From contig CAJTZN010000070.1 in NCBI GenBank assembly GCA_910584065.1, forward strand, positions 1 through 11,344: a DNA stretch of 11,344 bases, in the 5' to 3' direction. The first letter of the stretch is position 1; each line of letters begins with the position of its first letter. The notes below the pieces were generated by a model. That model was not told where the DNA came from. It searched no databases and saw nothing but the letters and a program-made list of their open reading frames with translations. Positions 5,568 to 11,344 of this stretch are shown piece after piece. The DNA is from an uncultured Eubacterium sp. (GTDB lineage Bacteria > Bacillota > Clostridia > Lachnospirales > Lachnospiraceae). Made by a program: the position numbers and the translations under genes.

Positions 5568-7352
5568 CTATAAAATTCCGACCTTTCGCAGCAAAAATTC
5601 CGCATTCGTCGTTTTAGAAATCCCTTCCTTTATCTGGTAATCAAAATACATCTCATCGCCGCGGTACTCTTCGTAAAAACTATAGTTGACAATTCCCTTT
5701 TTATCGCCCAGCCGGCAGATCTCCAGGTCATGTGTCGTTATGATCCCGCGCGCGTTCAGGCCGTGCAGCTTTTCTATCACTCCTTCAGCGCCCTTGATCC
5801 GGTCTGCCGAATTCGTACCCCGGAAGATCTCATCTATGAAAAACAGCAAGCGGTCCGACTCCGCCGCCGCATCAATGATCTTCCGTATGCGCAGCAGCTC
5901 GGCATAAAAAGAGGAAATACCCTCTGTCGTCCGGTCCGCGATACGCATGGAAGTCAGAATACGCATGCGTGGACAGCTCATCCACTCCGCGCACACATAA
6001 CTGCCGGCTCCCGCCAGCACGACATTGATCCCGACCGTCCGCATAAATGTACTCTTCCCGGACATGTTCGATCCGGAGATCATGACGATCGAATCCTCCA
6101 TACGGAAATCATTACAGACCCTCTCCTCATTTCCGAGCAGCGGATGGCCGATCTTCTGTGCTGCGATCCTTCTCCCGCTCCCGGAGATCTGCGGCAGACA
6201 GACCGTGCTGCAGTTCCAGGCCAGGCCGGAAAAACTCATCAGGCTCTCGGTTTCCCCGAGCAGCATAAACCACTGCCGCACCTGTTCACCGTACTGCAGC
6301 TTCCATTCCTGAAAATCAAAAGCATTTTTAAAACTCCACAAAAGAAATCCGTCCAATATAAATCGGGAAACCGGATGAACCGTATATTTCATATGAGAAG
6401 AAATGACGGACAACTGCCGGATACCCTCGGACGCCTCAGCCAAGTGCGCCTGGATCATGCACAATCGTTCCGAGTGGAACGACCTGTCCCCCCACGCGCG
6501 GACGATCTCACAATACGGAGCCATCTTCCCCGCAGCCGTCCTTGTATAGCCTAGATAATTTTTGATGTGGTAATCGCCGAGCATACCAAGCGCCAGCTGC
6601 AGAAGGAGCAGAATGCCCAAAAAACAGATCGCTTCATTCGTCTTGTAGATACAGAGAAACGCGATCGCAACACATGTCACGCCGCGGAGCAGCCCCACGA
6701 AAAAATCCGCGTGACGAAACGGCAGGAACCGTCTGGGATTTTCCAATTCCGCGATCAACTCCGGAAAACGGCGGTCCACGCCTATTTTAGAAAAATAATA
6801 TTCCATACGCGCCGCCCACTCGTAATCAGACGCCAGCTCTTCCACCGCTTCCTGCCGCCGGCGGATCTCCTCGTCCGCATCCAACGGATGTTCATCCGTC
6901 TGATGAAGCAGATCAGCGGCCAGTTTTTCCCGGCCGAAATAGGTATGTGTGCGGTTTATAAACTGAAACAGCGAATTCTGCCCCACAATATCCAGATCCA
7001 CGGCGTATCCGTGCTCCTCATCCACGTATTCCTCCCCGGTATCCGAAAATTCCGTCCACTCTCCCGACCGCCGCTTCTGATCCGCCTTCACGATCTCGCA
7101 CAGCCCTCTCTTTTCCTCCAAAACGCGGATAATATCCTCATGACGCACACTGGCAGCCGCAAACAGTACAAAACTGATTCCTGCTGCCAGCCCGCATACC
7201 GCGGAACGGGAAACGCTCCAAAAAGCAAACACAAGAAAAAGAAAGACAAAAAACAACGCCAGTTTCACGGCTCCCATTCGATTGGACTTGCGGTTCCACT
7301 TCGAGGCCTCCGTTTCGTATTGATCGATCAGTTCTCTGTACTTTGGCTCCAT
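5568..7352 (-). CDS. Membrane-associated MutS-related ATPase
   Basis: The C-terminal third is a MutS-type ATPase: Walker A GSNMSGKST (427-435), the SSFYAELLRIRKII segment, Walker B LLFFIDEIFRGTNS (D507, E508) and ITTHDLE (H541). Unlike mismatch-repair MutS (about 850-900 residues), it has 594 residues and lacks the N-terminal mismatch-recognition domain. Hydrophobic segments lie at about 29-68 (likely two passes) and 217-258 (likely two more), so it should sit in the membrane. Such short MutS-like membrane proteins are common in Firmicutes and Bacteroidetes; their function is not established, and mismatch repair is unlikely. I chose the ATG at 7352 because GGGAG lies 5 bases upstream; another ATG at 7364 has no good site. 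The start overlaps the kinase gene by 25 bp, indicating coupled translation. Confidence 0.88.
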   Translation of the reverse strand: MEPKYRELIDQYETEASKWNRKSNRMGAVKLALFFVFLFLVFAFWSVSRSAVCGLAAGISFVLFAAASVRHEDIIRVLEEKRGLCEIVKADQKRRSGEWTEFSDTGEEYVDEEHGYAVDLDIVGQNSLFQFINRTHTYFGREKLAADLLHQTDEHPLDADEEIRRRQEAVEELASDYEWAARMEYYFSKIGVDRRFPELIAELENPRRFLPFRHADFFVGLLRGVTCVAIAFLCIYKTNEAICFLGILLLLQLALGMLGDYHIKNYLGYTRTAAGKMAPYCEIVRAWGDRSFHSERLCMIQAHLAEASEGIRQLSVISSHMKYTVHPVSRFILDGFLLWSFKNAFDFQEWKLQYGEQVRQWFMLLGETESLMSFSGLAWNCSTVCLPQISGSGRRIAAQKIGHPLLGNEERVCNDFRMEDSIVMISGSNMSGKSTFMRTVGINVVLAGAGSYVCAEWMSCPRMRILTSMRIADRTTEGISSFYAELLRIRKIIDAAAESDRLLFFIDEIFRGTNSADRIKGAEGVIEKLHGLNARGIITTHDLEICRLGDKKGIVNYSFYEEYRGDEMYFDYQIKEGISKTTNAEFLLRKVGIL

Positions 7353-10027
7353 CGGCTCTCCCATTCATTCAAAATCTCTTCACAGCTATCGACATCGACT
7401 TCATTGACCGCTTCTTTCAGGCGGCCAAACAATTCTTCCTCCCATCCCTCGTATTTGTACTCTCCCAGTTCCTCTATGACATCTTCCATCAGGTCCATAT
7501 CCAGTTCCTCGGCAGCCGATTTCATATCTTCCAGACACTCTCTCAGTATGTCGTCCGGTATCCTGGCCTTCTCTTCCGCGCTCTCTTCCTCTTCCTCACA
7601 GAACGGTTTCAGTATTTCCACATAACCCAAATACTGCTCCAGCATTTCATCTGTCTTCTCGTGTATCAGTTTTTTATTTCTAGCGTTTCCCGCCATTTCC
7701 ATCGCCGCCGCTTTCTCCGAGAGGGACATGGCGCCGATCTGTTTGGAAGCGCTTTTCAGCGCGTGTACCTCGATCGTATAACCGGTCCAGTCCTCATCCG
7801 TCTCCAGCTGCTTTATGAGTTCCACCTTTTTCTCGATCACGCGGTAATATTCTTTCACAACGGACCAGAAAAGTTTCTCATTCCCCAGAATCTGAAGCGC
7901 GTAGGCGACATCCAGATCCCCAATGACGATCTCCTTCTTTTCGCCCTGGGGTTCGGGCACATTTTGTTTTGCGTACACGCGCTCGATCTTCTCCGGCGGG
8001 AGCCATTGTTTCACTTTTGAGATGAGCAGACGGAGTTCGATCGGTTTTGCCACAAAATCATTCATTCCCTCACGGCAGAACATCTCCCTCGTCCCGTCAA
8101 CGGCATTCGCCGTCAGGGCGATGATCGGGACATCGTCGTACTCCTTATGGAAACGCCTGATGATGTGGGTCGTCTCCACGCCGTCCACTTCCGGCATCAT
8201 ATGATCCATAAATACAATGTCATAGTGATGGACTGAAATCTTCCCAATAGCCTCTTTACCACTTAAAGCGGTATCCACTTTCATTTTCAGCGGTTCCAGA
8301 AGGCCTTCTGCCACCGTCAGGTTCACCGCGTTGTCATCCACGATCAGAATCTCAGCGTCGGGCGCAATAAATTCAAAATCCTTCTCGCTCGTATCCTCAT
8401 ACTCCAGATGCAGCTCCTGCTGGTTGAAGATCATCGCCATATTTAGCACGAAAATCGGTTTTTTCACAACTAATAGGTTCGGAATATCGTACCGTATATT
8501 ACTGTTAAAATCAATGAGAAGAATCGCTGTAATGTCCGGATTATTTTTTATGAACTCCTCCATCGGGAGCGTAAACATCGACTGCTCAAAAAAGCAGAAC
8601 AGTCTTCTGTCCTTCGGCAGCGTGAACAGTTCAACGCCGGAATGCATCACCCTGTACTCCACGCCAAGCGCATTCGCGTCGGTCTCTAAATGCCCGGCCA
8701 CATACGGATTGGATACGAGGCCCGCCGCGAGGATCGACTCCGGCTCATTTACCTTGATGCTCGGCGTCGGGTCACAAACCTTCTGCGGAAGACGGAACGA
8801 AAATTTGCTTCCCTTTTCATATTCACTTTCCACCCAGATCTCCCCGTCCATCAGCGTCAGCAGCTGTTTGGAGATCGCCAGTCCCAGACCGGTACCTTCG
8901 ATATTGCGGTTCCGCTTGCTGTCCACCTGGGAAAAGGACTGGAACAGCTTGCCAAGATCCTGCTGCTTAATGCCGATTCCCGTATCCTTTACCGATATAT
9001 AGAGTTCGACGACTTCATCCACCAGCGACTTGGCCTCCAATTTCAGCACAATTGCGCCGGAACTCGTAAATTTAGCCGCATTATTGGCAAGGTTCAGGAT
9101 GATCTGTTTGATGCGGATACTGTCTCCCACCAGCTTGTACGGCAGATCCGGAGAAATTTCGAGGATCAGCTCCACATCTTTTCCATCCAGCCTGGTCATA
9201 ATAATGTTTGCCACATCATGGACGACCGAGATCGGCTCGTACTCATCGGGGAATATGTCCATTTTCCCCGATTCTATTTTCGAAAAATCCAATATGTCAT
9301 TGATGATCGCGAGCAGGGATTTCCCCGCCACTTTGATCTGATTGATATAATCTCTGGCAATCGTCGGCAGATCCTCCCGGAGCGCCATTTCCGCCATACC
9401 GATCACCGCGTTCATCGGTGTCCGGATCTCGTGGCTCATATTCGCGAGAAAGTCCGATTTCATGTTCACGGACTGCCCCAATTCAAGATTTGCCTGAAAC
9501 AAAAGGTGCCGGCTGTATGTAATATCGGACAATATGCCTCCGAGTGAGTAGAGAAACTCAGCAGCGCTCTCTATTTCCTCATGGGTCAGCACCTTTATCT
9601 TTTTCAGGGCAGCGACGTATTCATCGGGATCGATCCCCATTTCATCCGCATACTTCCTCATCTTATCCAAATCCGGTTCCTCGAGCAGCACCTGCCCTCC
9701 GATAAAACATCCGATCAGCTCGTCGTGCACGACGATCGGCGCTGCGAAATCAATCAATCCGGCATGACATGTGTAGGCGATGGATTTCCCCTCGCGCAGC
9801 GCCATTTCCGCCCCCTGCTTATTGCACTGTTCACAGCGCGAGCAGCCGACGGGCGAAAATTTCATATATTTCATGCAAAATTCGGAAAGCATGGTACCCT
9901 CGATCAGGGCAACTCCGTTCGCATCCGTTGTCATGGAGGCAATACCCGTCATATTCGAAAAGGCTTCCTGAATCTGCTGCAACGTCTTTGTCTCAATCAA
10001 ATCTGTTAATTTGAACTCATATTCCAT
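7328..10027 (-). CDS. PocR-domain hybrid sensor histidine kinase with pseudoreceiver, receiver and Hpt domains
   Basis: Domains in order for the 899-residue form: PocR sensory domain (about 3-175) with C51, the CxxCxxC cluster C62/C65/C68 and C87 in CHAGL; HisKA with H199 in SHEIRTPMN; HATPase_c with NLANNAAKFT (N316), DTGIGI (D348) and GTGLGLAI (378-385); a degenerate receiver-like region (about 430-545) without an acidic phosphorylation site; a true receiver (557-680) with D564/D565, D608 in FMDHMMP, T639 and K661; an Hpt domain with H755 in HALKSAS; and an acidic helical tail (820-899). No membrane segment is visible, so it should be cytoplasmic and sense a soluble ligand or redox state through the cysteine-rich PocR domain. 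A full H-D-H relay can run inside one chain, with the Hpt passing phosphate to a separate receiver, plausibly the neighbour at 10075-11199. I chose the ATG at 10027, which has GGGG 6 bases upstream; ATG 10039 and a GTG at 10069 are in frame but have poorer sites. Confidence 0.92.
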   Translation of the reverse strand: MEYEFKLTDLIETKTLQQIQEAFSNMTGIASMTTDANGVALIEGTMLSEFCMKYMKFSPVGCSRCEQCNKQGAEMALREGKSIAYTCHAGLIDFAAPIVVHDELIGCFIGGQVLLEEPDLDKMRKYADEMGIDPDEYVAALKKIKVLTHEEIESAAEFLYSLGGILSDITYSRHLLFQANLELGQSVNMKSDFLANMSHEIRTPMNAVIGMAEMALREDLPTIARDYINQIKVAGKSLLAIINDILDFSKIESGKMDIFPDEYEPISVVHDVANIIMTRLDGKDVELILEISPDLPYKLVGDSIRIKQIILNLANNAAKFTSSGAIVLKLEAKSLVDEVVELYISVKDTGIGIKQQDLGKLFQSFSQVDSKRNRNIEGTGLGLAISKQLLTLMDGEIWVESEYEKGSKFSFRLPQKVCDPTPSIKVNEPESILAAGLVSNPYVAGHLETDANALGVEYRVMHSGVELFTLPKDRRLFCFFEQSMFTLPMEEFIKNNPDITAILLIDFNSNIRYDIPNLLVVKKPIFVLNMAMIFNQQELHLEYEDTSEKDFEFIAPDAEILIVDDNAVNLTVAEGLLEPLKMKVDTALSGKEAIGKISVHHYDIVFMDHMMPEVDGVETTHIIRRFHKEYDDVPIIALTANAVDGTREMFCREGMNDFVAKPIELRLLISKVKQWLPPEKIERVYAKQNVPEPQGEKKEIVIGDLDVAYALQILGNEKLFWSVVKEYYRVIEKKVELIKQLETDEDWTGYTIEVHALKSASKQIGAMSLSEKAAAMEMAGNARNKKLIHEKTDEMLEQYLGYVEILKPFCEEEEESAEEKARIPDDILRECLEDMKSAAEELDMDLMEDVIEELGEYKYEGWEEELFGRLKEAVNEVDVDSCEEILNEWESRWSQSTEN

Positions 10028-10048
10028 ATAAATCCCCATTCCTGATAT

Positions 10049-10075
10049 GTATTTGCCGCGCGGCAGCACAAATAC
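10049..10075. repeat. Nested inverted repeat between the receiver and hybrid kinase genes
   Basis: GTATTTG (10049-10055) and CAAATAC (10069-10075) are perfect complements, and the GC-rich palindrome TGCCGCGCGGCA (10054-10065) lies between and partly across them. It sits directly after the upstream stop codon and before the kinase ribosome binding site. No T-run follows on the minus strand, so it is unlikely to be a full terminator. It could set the ratio of the two proteins or be an mRNA-processing hairpin (inference). Confidence 0.5.
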
Positions 10076-11199
10076 TAATCAATATACTGCTTGATCGTAT
10101 TGATCAGTTTCTCGTGATCGATCGGTTTGAGCAGATATCCATCCGGCTGCAGCATCAACGCTTTCTGAATCTTCTTGCGATCGGATATTCCGGTAAGAAA
10201 AACAACCGGTACGTCTGCCGTCTGTTCATTGGCGCGCAGCTTTTTCAGAACGGCCGGACCGTCTTCATCCGGCATCTCATAATCCAACAGGATCAGATCC
10301 ACCTGCCTGCGCTGCAGAAAACGAAGCGCCACCTGCCCGCTCGTCGCGGTTGCCAGATCGTAATCTTCATGCAGATGCTCCTTGATCACCTTCAACATCA
10401 ACGGATTATCGTCAATCACCAGAATCCTTCCACGCCCTCTTGTCCGGCGCCTGCGTTTACGCCGCGGCGCAGCAGCTTTCTTCACTGCCGGTGCCGTCTT
10501 TGCCGCCTCTTTGTCCGTTTTTTCCTGACTCTCTGTGGAAGCTTTGGCCGGCTGCGCAGAAGATGTTTTGGCTGGCTGAGCCGCGGCTGGCTTTGCCGGC
10601 TGTGGCACAGGCACAGAAGGCATCGGCTGCGGCATTGGCTGCATATACGGCATCTGGCCAGCCTGCATCGGCTGTGCGTACGGCATCTGGCCTGCTTGTC
10701 CCGGCTGCATGACCGGCATCTGGCCAACCTGCCCCGGCTGCGTAACTGCCTGATTTCCCGGCGGTGTGACTGCCTGACCTCCCGGCGGTGTCGCTGCCTG
10801 CTCTTCCGGCTTGTTCAGGCCTTCCTTCTCCCTCCACTCGTTCAGGAATGTAGCTAGTTCCTGCTGAATGGCGTCGTTCTCCGAAAGGTTGTTTATCGTA
10901 AAATCAGTTATGTTCGCCGCAATCCGCTCAAACTCCGCACAATCTTCCTCCGAGCCTACCACGACAAACGGAAGCTTATGTTTCGTGAGCAGATGCTTAA
11001 TGGGAATGATCTTACTGTATCCCTCTTTTGTCTCCTTATAAATGCAGTACACAAAAATATCCGGTGAAAAATATTTGATATGCCTTGCGACATCACCGTA
11101 CCGGTTTGAAGTGGTCAACGTTTCAATCTGATGCATTTGCTGAAAAAACGCATCCTTTACATCATGATTACTACCCGTTATCAATGCCTTAAATTCCAT
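10075..11199 (-). CDS. Receiver protein with pseudoreceiver-like N-terminus and repetitive Pro/Gln/Met linker
   Basis: For the 374-residue form, residues 1-125 alternate strands and helices like a receiver (KALITGSN, SPDIFVYCIY, LPFVVVGS), but the phosphoacceptor position has no Asp. Residues about 130-245 are a low-complexity linker with 8- and 11-residue repeats (TPPGGQAV, QPGQAGQMP) that turn into an Ala/Lys/Pro stretch. A cluster PRRKRRRRTRGRGR (245-258) follows, then a true receiver (259-374) with D263/D264, D306 in LLDYEMP, T336 and K358-P359. There is no DNA-binding domain. It is first in the unit with the hybrid kinase and is a plausible acceptor for its Hpt domain. The reading frame is open up to 11283, but the promoter at 11231-11259 places the transcript start near 11224, so the ATG at 11199 is preferred; its ribosome binding site AAGGG is 11 bases away and weak. 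The basic cluster could bind nucleic acid, membrane or a nucleotide. Confidence 0.88.
   Translation of the reverse strand: MEFKALITGSNHDVKDAFFQQMHQIETLTTSNRYGDVARHIKYFSPDIFVYCIYKETKEGYSKIIPIKHLLTKHKLPFVVVGSEEDCAEFERIAANITDFTINNLSENDAIQQELATFLNEWREKEGLNKPEEQAATPPGGQAVTPPGNQAVTQPGQVGQMPVMQPGQAGQMPYAQPMQAGQMPYMQPMPQPMPSVPVPQPAKPAAAQPAKTSSAQPAKASTESQEKTDKEAAKTAPAVKKAAAPRRKRRRRTRGRGRILVIDDNPLMLKVIKEHLHEDYDLATATSGQVALRFLQRRQVDLILLDYEMPDEDGPAVLKKLRANEQTADVPVVFLTGISDRKKIQKALMLQPDGYLLKPIDHEKLINTIKQYID
10648..10746. repeat. Three tandem 33-bp repeats inside the linker-receiver gene
   Basis: Units at 10648-10680, 10681-10713 and 10714-10746 each start with CGGCATCTGGCC on the plus strand and are close to identical, with a degenerate unit to the left (about 10624-10647). 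They encode 11-residue repeats of the type QPGQxGQMPxx. Because the unit length is a multiple of three, copy number can change without breaking the frame. Confidence 0.85.
10747..10794. repeat. Two tandem 24-bp repeats inside the linker-receiver gene
   Basis: Units 10747-10770 and 10771-10794 both begin TGCCTGA and contain CCCGGCGGTGT; a partial third unit starts at 10795. They encode 8-residue repeats (TPPGGQAV, TPPGNQAV) at the start of the disordered linker, directly next to the 33-bp repeats. Confidence 0.8.
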
Positions 11200-11230
11200 A
11201 ACTATCACATCCCTTACATCATTTGTTAAA

Positions 11231-11259
11231 ATTATATCATATAAAAATGTCCGGGTCAA
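11231..11259 (-). promoter_or_regulatory. Strong sigma-A promoter of the linker-receiver / hybrid kinase / MutS-like unit
   Basis: On the minus strand, TTGACC (11259-11254) and TATAAT (11236-11231) are separated by exactly 17 bases, with five of six and six of six consensus matches. The predicted start is near 11224, about 25 bases before the ATG at 11199. It lies inside the 5' extension of the open frame, which argues against a start at 11283. Confidence 0.85.
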
Positions 11260-11292
11260 AAAGTATTTTGCTTCATTTTTCACCTCCGTTTT

Positions 11293-11300
11293 GCTATAAT
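11293..11300 (+). promoter_or_regulatory. Candidate divergent promoter (extended -10) for a gene beyond the right edge
   Basis: On the plus strand TATAAT (11295-11300) has no good -35 at 17 bp, but it is preceded by TGC, giving an extended -10 (TGCTATAAT). Downstream, ATACTT and AAGTAT (about 11299-11316) form a small inverted repeat around AAGGA. The remaining bases to the window end hold no start codon with a clear ribosome binding site, so any gene driven from here starts outside the window. Confidence 0.4.
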
Positions 11301-11344
11301 ACTTAAGGAAAGTATCAGATTCAGAGCAGTCAAAAAAGAACAGC

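Noticed and set aside
6567..7625. Long open frame of 352 codons on the plus strand
   Set aside because: It lies opposite the MutS-like gene and the end of the hybrid kinase, both with clear family motifs. Its translation is rich in His, Arg, Gln and Ser without recognisable domains, as expected for an antisense shadow.
10640..10800. Repeat array as a possible CRISPR
   Set aside because: The units are tandem without unique spacers, keep the reading frame and encode a Pro/Gln/Met-rich linker between two receiver-like domains.
11200..11283. 28-residue N-terminal extension of the linker-receiver protein from a GTG at 11283
   Set aside because: The GTG sits within the GGAGGTG sequence itself, so it has no properly spaced ribosome binding site, and the strong promoter at 11231-11259 starts transcription downstream of it.

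Overview
The window looks like chromosomal DNA of a Gram-positive anaerobe of the Clostridia, most likely Lachnospiraceae-like. The signs are AGGAGG-type ribosome binding sites, clear sigma-A promoters, moderate GC content with AT-rich gene borders, a Firmicutes-type tRNA-Glu, and the protein families present (PocR-domain hybrid kinase, hemerythrin-receiver fusion, membrane-anchored MutS-like ATPase). This assignment is an inference; no species marker is present. All eight supported genes (one tRNA, seven proteins) lie on the minus strand and read right to left. Every protein except the MutS-like ATPase, the carboxypeptidase and one unknown protein is a phosphotransfer signalling protein.

Layout from high to low coordinates, in the direction of transcription. 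(1) A strong promoter (11231-11259) starts a likely three-gene unit: a protein with a receiver-like N-terminus, a long repetitive Pro/Gln/Met linker, an arginine cluster and a true receiver domain (10075-11199); a PocR-HisKA-HATPase-pseudoreceiver-receiver-Hpt hybrid kinase (7328-10027); and a MutS-related ATPase with membrane segments (5568-7352) whose start overlaps the kinase end. (2) A 132-bp gap carries a candidate promoter for an OmpR-family response regulator (4776-5435), its sensor kinase (3338-4768, 7 bp away) and an unknown single-pass exported protein (2529-3341, overlapping the kinase stop as ATGA). (3) A VanY-like D,D-carboxypeptidase (1619-2449) follows, preceded by 11-bp direct repeats, a -10 box and a 9-bp inverted repeat that touches the Shine-Dalgarno sequence. 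(4) A hemerythrin / CheX-like / receiver fusion protein (185-1525) has its own strong promoter and a rho-independent terminator. (5) A tRNA-Glu(UUC) gene is cut by the left edge.

How the parts may work together (inference). The two-component pair plus the unknown exported protein looks like an envelope-sensing module whose output includes the peptidoglycan carboxypeptidase. A 22-bp element with 16 matching positions, at identical spacing from the -10 box, lies upstream of both the regulator and the carboxypeptidase, which suggests that the regulator controls both. The hybrid kinase and the linker-receiver protein look like a phosphorelay with no DNA-binding output. The hemerythrin protein carries a receiver of the same subtype as the linker-receiver protein and could be another acceptor, coupled to oxygen or redox sensing.

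No mobile element, CRISPR array or integrase is visible. No gene-free stretch exceeds about 150 bases; the largest gaps are 55-184, 5436-5567 and 11200-11344, and each holds the regulatory elements listed.
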